Assembly: GCA_035476635.1 (NCBI GenBank)
Contig: DATILI010000115.1
Coordinates: 1 to 56,814, forward strand
Source of the DNA: DATILI01 sp035476635
GTDB lineage: Bacteria > Pseudomonadota > Gammaproteobacteria > Burkholderiales > Burkholderiaceae_C
Length of the DNA stretch: 56,814 nt
Direction of reading: 5' to 3'
Under the pieces are notes generated by a model. It saw only the letters and a program-made list of their open reading frames with translations. It ran no database searches and had not been told where the DNA came from. The position numbers and the translations under genes are program-made. Of the stretch, positions 16,160-24,390 are shown piece after piece (position 1 is the first letter of the stretch; each line of letters opens with the position of its first letter).

Positions 16160-17101
16160 TTAGACCTTCGCCAGCCAATGGGCGTACTTCGGATTGCGGC
16201 CATTGACGATGTCAAAGAACGCAGTCTGGATCTTCTCGGTGATGGGCCCGCGCGAGCCGGCACCGATTTCCACGCGGTCGAGTTCGCGGATCGGCGTGAC
16301 CTCCGCGGCGGTACCGGTGAAGAAAGCCTCATCGGCAATGTAGACCTCGTCGCGCGTGATGCGCTTTTGCACGACCTCAAGCCCCAGGTCCTTGGCGATG
16401 TGAAACACGGTATTGCGCGTGATGCCGTTAAGCGCGCCGGCCGAGAGGTCGGGTGTGTAGATCACGCCGCCCTTGATGACGAAGACGTTCTCGCCCGCGC
16501 CCTCGCTGACGAAGCCCGACGCATCCAGCAGCAGCGCTTCGTCGTAGCCGTCGTCCAGCGCCTCCATGTTGGCCAGGATCGAATTGCTGTAGTTGCTCAC
16601 GGCCTTGGCTTGCGTCATCGTGATGTTGACGTGGTGGCGCGTGTAGCTTGAAGTCTTTACGCGGATGCCGCGCTTCATGCCTTCCTCGCCGAGGTAGGCG
16701 CCCCAGGCCCAGGCCGCCACCATCAAGTGAATCTGGTTGCCCTTGGGAGAAACGCCCAGCTTCTGCGAGCCGATCCAGGTCAATGGGCGCAAATAGCAGC
16801 TTTCCAGCTTGTTGGCGCGTACCACGGCCTTTTGCGCCTCGTTGACCTCTTCCTTGCTGAAGGGCAGCTTCATGCGCAGGATCTTGGCGCTGTTGAACAG
16901 GCGCTCGGTGTGCTCTTCCAGGCGGAAGATGGCCGTGCCGTCGACCGTGTTGTAGGCCCGTACCCCCTCGAAGGCGCCGCAGCCGTAGTGCAGCGTATGG
17001 GTCAGCACGTGGATCTTGGCGTCGCGCCACTCCACCATTTCGCCATCCATCCAGATCTTGCCGTCGCGGTCGGCCATTGACGGGGGTACTACGGGGCTCA
17101 T
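16160..17101 (-). CDS. ilvE: Branched-chain amino acid aminotransferase IlvE
   Basis: Predicted 313 residues, normal for class IV aminotransferases. Diagnostic blocks are ADRDGKIWMDGEMVEWRDAKIHVLTHTLHYGCGAFEGVRAY at the N-terminus, the PLP-binding Lys in TMTQAKAVSNYSNS (mid-protein), and EALLLDASGFVSEGAGENVFVIKGG followed by GITRNTVFHIAKDLG. It transfers the amino group between glutamate and the 2-keto acids of Leu, Ile and Val, the last step of their synthesis, in the cytoplasm. It is the first gene of the three-gene unit ilvE / zinc finger / waaF. Confidence 0.95.
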   Translation of the reverse strand: MSPVVPPSMADRDGKIWMDGEMVEWRDAKIHVLTHTLHYGCGAFEGVRAYNTVDGTAIFRLEEHTERLFNSAKILRMKLPFSKEEVNEAQKAVVRANKLESCYLRPLTWIGSQKLGVSPKGNQIHLMVAAWAWGAYLGEEGMKRGIRVKTSSYTRHHVNITMTQAKAVSNYSNSILANMEALDDGYDEALLLDASGFVSEGAGENVFVIKGGVIYTPDLSAGALNGITRNTVFHIAKDLGLEVVQKRITRDEVYIADEAFFTGTAAEVTPIRELDRVEIGAGSRGPITEKIQTAFFDIVNGRNPKYAHWLAKV

Positions 17102-17153
17102 ATCTTGTCCTTTGGGTCGGGGGGTCGCAAAACCTGTGATTTTAGCGAGTGCC

Positions 17154-17579
17154 TTATTGACCGGGCCCGGCAGGAGCGTCTTCCTCCAACTGGGCCGGGC
17201 GAACCAGCTCCCACTTCACCAGCTTGCCGTTTTGGAACTCGCAGGTCACATGCGACTGCGTTCCGTCGGTCCAGCGAAACAGCTCGGGCTGTGTGTCCTT
17301 GGGCGACTGCAGCTCGCCCAGGGCCTGTGTCATGGCGATCACATGCAGCAAGGTCACGCCGGGCTTGAGCTTGGCGTTGAGCATGACGGCGCTGCCGACG
17401 TAGCCGACCGGCCGGTCCGCCGTCCGCTTGAGCACCTGCATCATGCGGGTGAAGTGCAGCAGCAACCACATGACGAGGCCGCCGCCGACGATGGCCACCC
17501 CGCCCCAGCTATAGCTGCGGTAGGCCATGGCCACCAGCACCACGCCGCCCACGGGCAGCAGAATTTTCTGATAGTTCAT
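17154..17579 (-). CDS. Conserved small membrane protein of unknown function
   Basis: Predicted 141 residues. Two hydrophobic segments near the N-terminus (ILLPVGGVVLVAMAYRSY and GVAIVGGGLVMWLLLHF) look like a membrane hairpin. A soluble domain follows (VGYVGSAVMLNAKLKPGVTLLHVIAMTQALGE ... VKWELVRPAQLEE) with no motif I recognise. Homologues in Burkholderiales are sometimes labelled glycerate kinase, which nothing in this sequence supports. It lies between radA and ilvE on the same strand, 52 bp before ilvE. Confidence 0.7.
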   Translation of the reverse strand: MNYQKILLPVGGVVLVAMAYRSYSWGGVAIVGGGLVMWLLLHFTRMMQVLKRTADRPVGYVGSAVMLNAKLKPGVTLLHVIAMTQALGELQSPKDTQPELFRWTDGTQSHVTCEFQNGKLVKWELVRPAQLEEDAPAGPGQ

Positions 17580-17640
17580 GCGGGAATTGTCCTATGCCGG
17601 CGGTACGCCCAAGCTGCGGCAAATGCGTAGCCCCCGGGAT

Positions 17641-19008
17641 TCATCCCAGTTCGCGCACCCGCTCGATGGCCTCCTCGACCCGCTCCACCGCGTGGATGGT
17701 CAGGCCCTCGATCGGCTTTTTCGGCGCGTTGGCCTTGGGGACAATCGCCACGCTGAAGCCCAGCTTGGCGGCCTCCTTCAAGCGCTCCTGGCCGCGCGGC
17801 GCCGGCCGCACTTCGCCAGCCAGGCCGACCTCGCCAAAGGCGATGAAGCCCTCGGGCATGGCCTTGCCGCGCAGGCTGGAAGTGATGGCCAGCATCACCG
17901 CCAGATCGGCCGCGGGCTCGCTGATGCGCACGCCGCCCACCGCATTGACGAACACGTCCTGGTCCATGCAGGCAATGCCGGCGTGCCGATGCAGCACCGC
18001 CAGCAGCATGGCCAGACGGTCGCGATCCAGGCCCACGCTCAGGCGGCGCGGGCTCGGGCCGCCACTGTCCACCAGCGCCTGAATTTCCACCAGCATCGGG
18101 CGCGTGCCCTCCAGGGTGACCAGCACACAGCTGCCGGGCACCGGCTGGTTGTGCTGCGAGAGAAAGATCGCGCTCGGGTTGGCCACGCCCTTCAGGCCCT
18201 TTTCGGTCATCGCGAACACGCCGATCTCGTTGACCGCGCCAAAGCGGTTCTTGATGGCGCGCACCAGCCGGAAACTCGAATGCGTGTCGCCCTCGAAATA
18301 CAGCACGGTGTCAACCATGTGCTCCAGCACGCGCGGGCCTGCCAGCGCGCCTTCCTTCGTGACGTGGCCCACCAGCACGATGCAGGTGCCGCTGCTCTTG
18401 GCGGCACGCGTGAGATGCGCCGCGCATTCGCGCACCTGCGCAACCGATCCCGGCGCCGAGGTCAACTGATCCGAGTAGACCGTCTGGATCGAATCGACCA
18501 CCGCAACGGCAGGCTGGGTGGCGGCCAGCGTGGCGAGGATCTTGTCAAGCTGGATTTCCGCCAGCACCTTGACCTGGCTGGCCTCCAGGCCCAGGCGGCG
18601 CGAGCGCAGGGCAACCTGCGCGCCGCTCTCTTCGCCCGTGACATACAGCGTGGAAATCCCCACGCGCTGCAACCCATCGAGCGCCTGCAGCAACAGCGTC
18701 GACTTGCCGATACCCGGGTCGCCGCCAATCAGCACCACACCGCCTTCCACGATGCCGCCGCCCAGCACGCGGTCCAGCTCATCGATGCCGGTGGGCGTGC
18801 GCTCCATGTCCGTGGCCTCGATGTCGGCCAATGTCGCCACCTCGGCCGTCCTGGCCAGCGCCGCGAACCGATTCTTCGCCGGCGCGGCGCTCTCGGCAAC
18901 CGATTCGATCAAGGTATTCCAGGCGCCGCACTGCGGGCACTTGCCCAGCCAGCGCGGGCTGTTGCCACCGCATTCGGTGCAGGTGTAGATGGTTTTTTCT
19001 TTGGCCAT
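17641..19008 (-). CDS. radA: DNA repair protein RadA (Sms)
   Basis: Predicted 455 residues, full length. The N-terminal C4 zinc finger is CTECGGNSPRWLGKCPQC. The RecA-like ATPase has Walker A GGDPGIGKSTLL and the RadA-specific KNRFG motif (IKNRFGAVNEIG). The C-terminal Lon-like domain includes NAVGGVRISEPAADLAVMLAITSSLRGKAMPEGFIAFGEVGLAGEVRPA. RadA is a branch-migration helicase that works with RecA in recombination and repair. Family confidence is very high. In relatives it often lies next to alr, but here alr is about 19 kb away. Confidence 0.96.
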   Translation of the reverse strand: MAKEKTIYTCTECGGNSPRWLGKCPQCGAWNTLIESVAESAAPAKNRFAALARTAEVATLADIEATDMERTPTGIDELDRVLGGGIVEGGVVLIGGDPGIGKSTLLLQALDGLQRVGISTLYVTGEESGAQVALRSRRLGLEASQVKVLAEIQLDKILATLAATQPAVAVVDSIQTVYSDQLTSAPGSVAQVRECAAHLTRAAKSSGTCIVLVGHVTKEGALAGPRVLEHMVDTVLYFEGDTHSSFRLVRAIKNRFGAVNEIGVFAMTEKGLKGVANPSAIFLSQHNQPVPGSCVLVTLEGTRPMLVEIQALVDSGGPSPRRLSVGLDRDRLAMLLAVLHRHAGIACMDQDVFVNAVGGVRISEPAADLAVMLAITSSLRGKAMPEGFIAFGEVGLAGEVRPAPRGQERLKEAAKLGFSVAIVPKANAPKKPIEGLTIHAVERVEEAIERVRELG

Positions 19009-19058
19009 GAGGTGTAAAAAGTGTTCGACGCTTGATCTTCGCAGGTCCCTGGGCGACT

Positions 19059-19067
19059 AAAATAGCA
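19059..19067 (-). promoter_or_regulatory. Possible extended -10 promoter for radA
   Basis: On the minus strand, TGC-TATTTT (complement of 19059-19067) lies ~50 bp before the radA ATG, in a locally AT-rich stretch of an otherwise GC-rich region. No good -35 hexamer is seen 16-18 bp upstream, so only the extended -10 supports the call. Confidence 0.3.
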
Positions 19068-19116
19068 TGTCGAGGGACAAAAATCGGCTCCACGCCGTGA
19101 GGTGGTTTGATCCATC

Positions 19117-20001
19117 CTATATCTCTCGATCCGCATTCCGCACACCCGCTCGACTCTGCAAAGTCAGCGGGTGTTCTTTATTGAAGATCACAAACTCGCC
19201 GGGCAGCTTGCCCCGCATGTGTACCTGCGCAGCATCCACGTCGATAACCTCAATCGTTTGAGGCCAGATGAAATCAAGAAAACGCGGCTCGGCGCGTTCA
19301 TAGAAGCGCTGCAAGGCCCAAAGATAGTAGTCCACCGCCTGCAAGCCAGCATGACCTCTGGGCTGGCCGCAGACAACTTCCACCGGCGCCAGCCGCTTGC
19401 GACCTGCGGCCAGATCCAGTGCATTGTCCTCATGCGCGATCGCGTCCATAAAAGCCTTGGTTCGCGGTTTGTGGCCTCTTTGTGCAAACACCACGCGATG
19501 ATCGCCATAACCATGCATGCGCGAAAACAGGCGCCGCGCCAACTCGTCATACAGCTCGTGCCCATTGGCGTCGTATCGGTACGCGGGGTCGATGCCGCGG
19601 CGCTGCTTGGCATAGTCTAGAAGCCTCAGCTTGTCACGGACCACCGCCACAAAGCGGAGCTCGTGCCTGGCCAATAGCTTGAACACCAGAAATCGCACTT
19701 CTATCGGATCGTCCTTGGCATGAAAGCACAGTGCCGTGCGCTGCCGCTTGGGCTCCATCGAAGGCACATTCTTGAAGTACGGATCGGCCAGCAAATCGGC
19801 GCGCAGCCTCACCAGGTCTGCAGCCAGTGCTCGCACGTCCCGACATTCCAGCTTGCCCATGATAAAAAACCGCGAGCAGCCTTCCTCGCCCACAACGGGT
19901 TTTCCTCGTTTGGCAAACAGCGTAGGGTCGCCGGCCTCATCCACGAACCAGGTGGTGATGGCGTCGGGCTCATTGGCCAGATAGGACGATGGAGAAACCA
20001 T
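19117..20001 (-). CDS. DUF3800 domain protein
   Basis: Predicted 294 residues from ATG 20001; a start at 20085 would add an unconserved stretch. DUF3800 features are the opening TWFVDEAGDPTLF with the conserved acidic residues, FHAKDDPIEVRFLVFKLLARHELRFVAVVRDK in the middle, and the late AGLQAVDYYLWALQRFYER with a second conserved Asp. The family is predicted to have an RNase H-like fold and recurs in mobile or defence-associated loci, though no activity is established. It stands alone here, at the edge of the hpa-containing accessory block. The last ~25 codons contain a strong DNA inverted repeat (19143-19173), so the C-terminus may be altered relative to homologues. Confidence 0.72.
   Translation of the reverse strand: MVSPSSYLANEPDAITTWFVDEAGDPTLFAKRGKPVVGEEGCSRFFIMGKLECRDVRALAADLVRLRADLLADPYFKNVPSMEPKRQRTALCFHAKDDPIEVRFLVFKLLARHELRFVAVVRDKLRLLDYAKQRRGIDPAYRYDANGHELYDELARRLFSRMHGYGDHRVVFAQRGHKPRTKAFMDAIAHEDNALDLAAGRKRLAPVEVVCGQPRGHAGLQAVDYYLWALQRFYERAEPRFLDFIWPQTIEVIDVDAAQVHMRGKLPGEFVIFNKEHPLTLQSRAGVRNADREI
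19143..19173. repeat. Stem-loop sequence in the 3' end of the DUF3800 gene
   Basis: CACCCGCT (19143-19150) pairs exactly with AGCGGGTG (19166-19173). An inner GACT/AGTC pair (19152-19155 with 19162-19165) extends the stem around a CTGCAA loop, with one unpaired C. On the plus strand TTCTTT follows, giving a terminator-like look, although no plus-strand gene leads into it. It overlaps codons of DUF3800. Confidence 0.5.
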
Positions 20002-20135
20002 GCTGGAAAAGTTGGCGTGGGTTGCCGAGCCAGGGAGATCAACGCAGCAGGTTATCCGCAGGCGTGGGCCACCCACTATCGCCACCCAAGGGTTACTACT
20101 TAGCTTTCAGCATTTGGCATGTTTTTGAAAATCAT

Positions 20136-20147
20136 TTAACATGTTAA
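20136..20147. promoter_or_regulatory. Candidate HpaR operator
   Basis: TTAACATGTTAA is a perfect 12-bp palindrome 18 bp before the hpaR ATG (20166). A TTGAAA -35-like hexamer lies at 20125-20130, so the palindrome falls in the promoter spacer, a classic place for MarR-family repression. The site is seen directly; assignment to HpaR is inference. Confidence 0.55.
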
Positions 20148-20165
20148 CTAATTCAAGCGAGCACC

Positions 20166-20597
20166 ATGAACCCACCCTTTGTCCACCGCAATCTGCCCCG
20201 CCTGCTGCTGCAGGCGCGCGAGTCGGTGATGGCGCATACGCGGCCCAGCCTGCGGGAGCACAACCTGAGCGACCAGCAATGGCGTGTGCTGCGGGTGTTG
20301 GGCGAACACGGCGTGGTGGAGACCGGCCGCGTGGCGCGCGAGGCGTTCATCCTCGGGCCCAGCCTGACCGGTGTGCTGGCCCGCATGGAGCGCGACGGCC
20401 TGATCCGCCGCGAGCGCGACCCCGAAGACCAGCGGCGCAGCGTGGTCGAGGCCACGGCCAAGGGCCTGAAACTGGTGGAAAAGCTCTCGCGCACGATCGA
20501 GGCGCACTACGAGTGGATGGAGAAATCATTGGGCAAGCAGAAACTGGCGCAGCTGTACGAGCTGCTGGACGAAGTGATCGAACTGGAGCAGCCATGA
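20166..20597 (+). CDS. hpaR: MarR-family repressor of homoprotocatechuate degradation (HpaR)
   Basis: Predicted 143 residues. The winged helix is visible: LREHNLSDQQWRVLRVLGEHGVVETGRVAREAFILGPSLTGVLARMERDGLIRRERDPEDQRRSVVEATAKG, with the conserved D-x-R-R of the wing. The combination of HNLSDQQWRVLR, a helix-turn-helix opening EAFILGPSLTGVL and position immediately upstream of hpaG is that of HpaR/HpcR, which represses the meta-cleavage genes until a pathway intermediate is present. It is transcribed with the operon rather than divergently, as in E. coli. A palindrome lies 18 bp upstream. Confidence 0.9.
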   Translation: MNPPFVHRNLPRLLLQARESVMAHTRPSLREHNLSDQQWRVLRVLGEHGVVETGRVAREAFILGPSLTGVLARMERDGLIRRERDPEDQRRSVVEATAKGLKLVEKLSRTIEAHYEWMEKSLGKQKLAQLYELLDEVIELEQP

Positions 20598-20652
20598 GCC
20601 GCCCGGCCGCTTCGAAGGCGAATACCGCAGTGCGCAGCACGGAGGTTTTTCA

Positions 20653-21276
20653 ATGAGCTACCTTCCCGCTGGCACCGTCTACGGCACGCTGCTGAACTTC
20701 CGCGGTGAAGTCGAAGCGCTGGCGTCGCAGATGGAGCAAGTGCCCTACAAGGCGCCACCAAAAGCGCCTGTGCTCTACGTCAAGCCCGCCAACACGTGGA
20801 GCCCGCACGCCGCACACGTCGCGGTGCCGGCCCGCGTGCCCGAAGTGGAGATTGGCGCGACCATCGCGATGGTAATGGGGCCGCAAACAGCGGTTGCCGG
20901 CTACGTGCTGATGAATGACTTGTCGATTCCGCACGCAAGCTTCTTTCGGCCACCGGTCAAGTTCAAATGCCTCGATGGTTTTCTCGGTGTCGGCCCTGCG
21001 CTGCTGGCGGCCGACGCCGCGGGCGACCCGGCAAGTTTCGTTTTGGAAGTACGCATCAACAGCGTGCTGCGCCAAACCGTGCGCTTTGCGGAACTGGTCC
21101 GCAATGCGTCGCAACTGCTTGCCGACGTCGGCGAATTCATGACCTTGCACGAAGGCGATGTGCTGATGCTCGGCTGCGACCGTGGCCGCCCCCTGGCACG
21201 CGTGGGCGATCGCATCGACATCAGCGCGGCGGGTTTTGCCACGCTGTCCAACATCCTGATCGCGGAGGCTGCATGA
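20653..21276 (+). CDS. hpaG1: HpaG1: homoprotocatechuate pathway decarboxylase/isomerase, N-terminal-type subunit
   Basis: Predicted 207 residues with a GGAGG site 7 bp before the ATG. It corresponds to the N-terminal half of the bifunctional HpaG/HpcE of E. coli (fumarylacetoacetate hydrolase fold): GTVYGTLLNFRGEVEALASQM, then PPKAPVLYVKPANTWSPH, VEIGATIAMVMG and AGYVLMNDLSIPHASFFRPPVKFKCLDGFLGVGPAL. The enzyme decarboxylates 5-carboxymethyl-2-oxo-hex-3-ene-1,7-dioate (OPET) and isomerises the product. The stop overlaps the start of hpaG2 (ATGA). Splitting of hpaG into two genes is known in several proteobacteria, so this is not a frameshift. Confidence 0.88.
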   Translation: MSYLPAGTVYGTLLNFRGEVEALASQMEQVPYKAPPKAPVLYVKPANTWSPHAAHVAVPARVPEVEIGATIAMVMGPQTAVAGYVLMNDLSIPHASFFRPPVKFKCLDGFLGVGPALLAADAAGDPASFVLEVRINSVLRQTVRFAELVRNASQLLADVGEFMTLHEGDVLMLGCDRGRPLARVGDRIDISAAGFATLSNILIAEAA

Positions 21277-22022
21277 AGCACGCCCGTGTCGCCTACGCCG
21301 GCGCCATTCACGATGCGCTGGAGCGCGATGGCCAATTGCTGCTCCATGATGGGCGGCTCATTGCGCAAGATGCGGTGGTCTGGCTGCCGCCGCTGCAACC
21401 CACGCCACGCCCGCGCACCATCCTCGCGCTCGGCCTGAACTATGCCGACCATGCGAAGGAGCTGGAGTTCAAGGCACCCGAAGAGCCACTGGTCTTCATC
21501 AAGGGCGAAGGCACGCTGATCGGGCACCAGGCTTTCACGCACCGCCCCGCGGGCGTGAAGTTCATGCACTATGAATGCGAGCTCACCGTCGTCATCGGAA
21601 AGACAGCAAAGAAGGTCCGCCGCGACGACGCCCACGACTTCATCGCGGGCTACACCGTGGCCAACGACTACGCCATCCGCGACTACCTGGAGAACTGGTA
21701 TCGCCCGAACCTGCGCGTGAAAAACCGTGACACCTGCACACCGCTCGGGCCCTGGCGCGTGGATGCGGCCGATGTTCCCAACCCAATGGCGCTGGCCTTG
21801 CAGACCACCGTCAACGGCCAGGTCACGCAGTCGGGCAACACGCGCGACATGATTTTCGACGTGCCATTCCTGATCGAATACTTCTCCAGCTTCATGACCC
21901 TGCAGCCCGGCGACCTGATCCTGACCGGCACACCCGACGGCGTCGTGGATTGCCGACCCGGTGACGTTGTCATTACACAAATCGAGGGCCTCGGCGCCCT
22001 GCACAACACGATTCAAGGCTAA
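21273..22022 (+). CDS. hpaG2: HpaG2: 2-hydroxyhepta-2,4-diene-1,7-dioate isomerase / OPET decarboxylase subunit
   Basis: Predicted 249 residues from ATG 21273, overlapping the hpaG1 stop by 4 bp. It corresponds to the C-terminal half of E. coli HpaG. FAH-fold motifs are present: ILALGLNYADHAKELEF, EPLVFIKGEGTLIGH, FMHYECELTVVIGKTAKKV (the E-x-E metal ligands), GYTVANDYAIRD and the catalytic GDLILTGTPDG. With HpaG1 it carries out decarboxylation and isomerisation after ring cleavage and aldehyde oxidation, giving 2-oxohept-3-ene-1,7-dioate. The gene order R-G1-G2-E-D-F-H-I matches the classical hpa operon. Confidence 0.92.
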   Translation: MKHARVAYAGAIHDALERDGQLLLHDGRLIAQDAVVWLPPLQPTPRPRTILALGLNYADHAKELEFKAPEEPLVFIKGEGTLIGHQAFTHRPAGVKFMHYECELTVVIGKTAKKVRRDDAHDFIAGYTVANDYAIRDYLENWYRPNLRVKNRDTCTPLGPWRVDAADVPNPMALALQTTVNGQVTQSGNTRDMIFDVPFLIEYFSSFMTLQPGDLILTGTPDGVVDCRPGDVVITQIEGLGALHNTIQG

Positions 22023-22024
22023 TC

Positions 22025-23482
22025 ATGCAGATCGACCACCTCATCAACGGCAAGCCCGTTCAGAGCGCAAGTTACTTCGAAACCGTCAACCCCGCCACGC
22101 AGGAAGTGCTGGCCGAGGTGGCGTCCGGCGGCGAGGCCGAAGTCAACGCCGCGGTCGCTGCTGCCAAGCAGGCCTTTCCCAAATGGGCTGCGATGCCCGC
22201 GCCGCAACGCGCCAAGCTGGTCCGCAAGCTCGGCGACCTGATCGCTGCGCACGTGCCCGAGATCGCGCAGACCGAGACCAACGACTGCGGCCAGGTCATC
22301 GCGCAAACGGGCAAGCAGCTGATCCCGCGCGCGGCCGACAACTTCTACTATTTCGCCGAGATGTGCACGCGTGTGGACGGCCACACCTACCCGACGGAAA
22401 CGCACTTGAACTACACGCTGTTCCATCCGGTCGGCGTGTGCGCGCTGATCTCGCCGTGGAACGTGCCGTTCATGACCGCCACCTGGAAGGTTGCGCCCTG
22501 CCTGGCCTTCGGCAACACGGCCGTGCTCAAGATGAGCGAGCTCTCGCCGCTGACGGCCGCACGCCTGGGCGAACTTGCGCTGCAAGCCGGCATCCCGCCC
22601 GGCGTGCTGAACATCGTGCATGGCTACGGCAAGGACGCTGGCGAGCCGCTGGTGAAGCACCCCGACGTGCGCGCCATTTCGTTCACCGGCTCCACCGCCA
22701 CGGGCAACCGCATCGTGCAGCAGGCGGGCTTGAAGAAATTCAGCATGGAACTTGGCGGCAAAAGCCCGTTCGTGGTGTTTGACGACGCGAACCTGGAGCG
22801 CGCGCTGGATGCGGCGGTGTTCATGATTTTCTCCAACAACGGTGAGCGTTGCACCGCCGGTTCGCGCATTCTTGTGCAGCAATCGATCTACGCCGACTTC
22901 GCCGCGAAGTTCACCGAGCGCGCCAAACGCATCACGGTCGGTGACCCGCTCGAAGAAAAAACCATCGTCGGCCCGATGATCAGCCAAGGCCACCTGGCCA
23001 AGGTGCGCAGCTATATCGAACTGGGCCCGAAGGAAGGCGCGACGTTGCTGTGCGGCGGCCTTGAAGCACCTTCGCTGCCCAGTCGCGTGATGAAAGGCAA
23101 CTACGTGATGCCCACGGTGTTCGCCGACGTCGATAACCGCATGCGCATCGCCCAGGAGGAAATCTTCGGCCCGGTCGCCTGCCTGATCCCGTTCAAGGAC
23201 GAAGCCGACGCGATTCGACTTGCCAACGACATCCAGTATGGCCTCTCCAGCTATGTCTGGACCGAGAACATCGGCCGCGCGCACCGCGTGGCGGCCGCTG
23301 TGGAGGCCGGCATGTGCTTCGTCAACAGCCAGAACGTACGCGACCTGCGCCAGCCCTTCGGCGGCACCAAGGCCTCGGGCACCGGCCGCGAAGGCGGCAC
23401 CTGGAGCTATGAGGTGTTTTGCGAGCCGAAGAACGTTGCAGTCTCCTTGGGATCGCACCACATTCCTCACTGGGGAGTCTGA
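22025..23482 (+). CDS. hpaE: HpaE: 5-carboxymethyl-2-hydroxymuconate semialdehyde dehydrogenase
   Basis: Predicted 485 residues, full length for the aldehyde dehydrogenase superfamily. Key blocks are SPWNVPFMTATWKVAPCLAFGNTAVLKMSELSP (NAD binding), FTGSTATGNRI, catalytic Glu in MELGGKSPFVVFDDANLE and catalytic Cys in NGERCTAGSRILV, with EEIFGPVACLIPF near the C-terminus. The N-terminus MQIDHLINGKPVQSASYFETVNPATQEVLAEVASG is characteristic of HpaE. It oxidises the semialdehyde made by HpaD to the dicarboxylate with NAD+. It starts 2 bp after the hpaG2 stop. Confidence 0.94.
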   Translation: MQIDHLINGKPVQSASYFETVNPATQEVLAEVASGGEAEVNAAVAAAKQAFPKWAAMPAPQRAKLVRKLGDLIAAHVPEIAQTETNDCGQVIAQTGKQLIPRAADNFYYFAEMCTRVDGHTYPTETHLNYTLFHPVGVCALISPWNVPFMTATWKVAPCLAFGNTAVLKMSELSPLTAARLGELALQAGIPPGVLNIVHGYGKDAGEPLVKHPDVRAISFTGSTATGNRIVQQAGLKKFSMELGGKSPFVVFDDANLERALDAAVFMIFSNNGERCTAGSRILVQQSIYADFAAKFTERAKRITVGDPLEEKTIVGPMISQGHLAKVRSYIELGPKEGATLLCGGLEAPSLPSRVMKGNYVMPTVFADVDNRMRIAQEEIFGPVACLIPFKDEADAIRLANDIQYGLSSYVWTENIGRAHRVAAAVEAGMCFVNSQNVRDLRQPFGGTKASGTGREGGTWSYEVFCEPKNVAVSLGSHHIPHWGV

Positions 23483-23484
23483 TC

Positions 23485-24345
23485 ATGGGCAAACTCGCAC
23501 TCGCCGCAAAAATCACGCATGTCCCTTCGATGTATTTGTCGGAGTTCCCGGGGCCCAACTTCGGTTGCCGCGATGCGGCCATCAACGGCCACAAGGAAAT
23601 CGACCGGCGCTGCCGCGCATTGGGCGTGGACACCATCGTGGTGTTCGACGTGCATTGGCAGGTCAACAGCGAATACCACATCAACTGCGGGCCGGAATTC
23701 GGCGGCACCTACACCAGCAACGAGCTGCCGCATTTCATCAAGAACATGCCCTATGCCTACCCCGGCAACCCCGCGCTCGGGCACATGATCGGCGACATGG
23801 CGAACGCCATGGGCGTGAAAAGCCGCGCGCATTCCGATACGACGCTGGAGCTCGAGTACGGTACGCTGGTGCCGATGCGCTACATGAACGCCGACCAGCA
23901 CTACAGGGTGATCAGCATCAGCGGCTGGTGCGACTGGCACGACCTGCACGAGAGCGGGCGCTTCGGCCTTGCGGTGCGCAAAGCCATCGAGGAAAAGTAC
24001 GACGGCACGGTGGCGGTATTCGCCAGCGGTTCGCTCTCGCACCACTTCGCCGACAACGGCCGTGCGCCCGAGTTCATGCACAAGGTGTACGACCCGTTTC
24101 TCGAACAAGTGGACCAGCGCGTGGTGCAGCTCTGGGAACAGGGCGACTGGAAGACCTTCATCGGCATGCTGCCGATGTACGCAGAGAAATGCTGGGGCGA
24201 AGGCGACATGCACGACACCGCGATGCTGCTCGGCCTGCTGGGCTGGGACCAGTACCGGGCGCCGGTGGAGATCGTGACACCCTACTTCGGCAGCTCGGGC
24301 ACGGGGCAGATCAATGCGATTTTTCCGGTCACGCCGCTGGCGTAA
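23485..24345 (+). CDS. hpaD: HpaD: 3,4-dihydroxyphenylacetate 2,3-dioxygenase
   Basis: Predicted 286 residues from ATG 23485, 2 bp after the hpaE stop; an upstream in-frame start at 23419 lies inside hpaE. It is a class III (LigB-type) extradiol dioxygenase, shown by KITHVPSMYLSEFPGPN with the first His ligand, DTIVVFDVHWQVNSEYHIN, and ASGSLSHHFADNGRAPEF, where SLSHH holds further active-site His. It cleaves the ring of homoprotocatechuate between C2 and C3 using Fe(II) and O2, giving 5-carboxymethyl-2-hydroxymuconate semialdehyde. A 14-bp tandem duplication begins at its last codons (24341-24368). Confidence 0.93.
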   Translation: MGKLALAAKITHVPSMYLSEFPGPNFGCRDAAINGHKEIDRRCRALGVDTIVVFDVHWQVNSEYHINCGPEFGGTYTSNELPHFIKNMPYAYPGNPALGHMIGDMANAMGVKSRAHSDTTLELEYGTLVPMRYMNADQHYRVISISGWCDWHDLHESGRFGLAVRKAIEEKYDGTVAVFASGSLSHHFADNGRAPEFMHKVYDPFLEQVDQRVVQLWEQGDWKTFIGMLPMYAEKCWGEGDMHDTAMLLGLLGWDQYRAPVEIVTPYFGSSGTGQINAIFPVTPLA

Positions 24346-24368
24346 ATTGGAATCCGTAAATTGGAATC
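24341..24368. repeat. Perfect 14-bp tandem duplication at the hpaD stop
   Basis: CGTAAATTGGAATC occurs at 24341-24354 and again, immediately adjacent, at 24355-24368. The first copy contains the hpaD stop TAA (24343-24345). TGACCCCCATTAGG follows the second copy. The string AAATTGGAATCTGACCCC is one I associate with repeats at the ends of small transposable or REP-type elements in proteobacteria, so this may be a footprint. That link is recall, not a search. Confidence 0.6.
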
Positions 24369-24390
24369 TGACCCCCATTAGGAACAGCCC

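Noticed and set aside
17578..19017. 479-codon plus-strand frame opposite radA
   Set aside because: Antisense shadow of radA, which is complete with all diagnostic motifs on the minus strand.
20653..22022. Possible frameshift splitting hpaG into two genes
   Set aside because: Both halves have their own start signals and complete FAH-type domains, and separate hpaG1/hpaG2 genes are a known arrangement.
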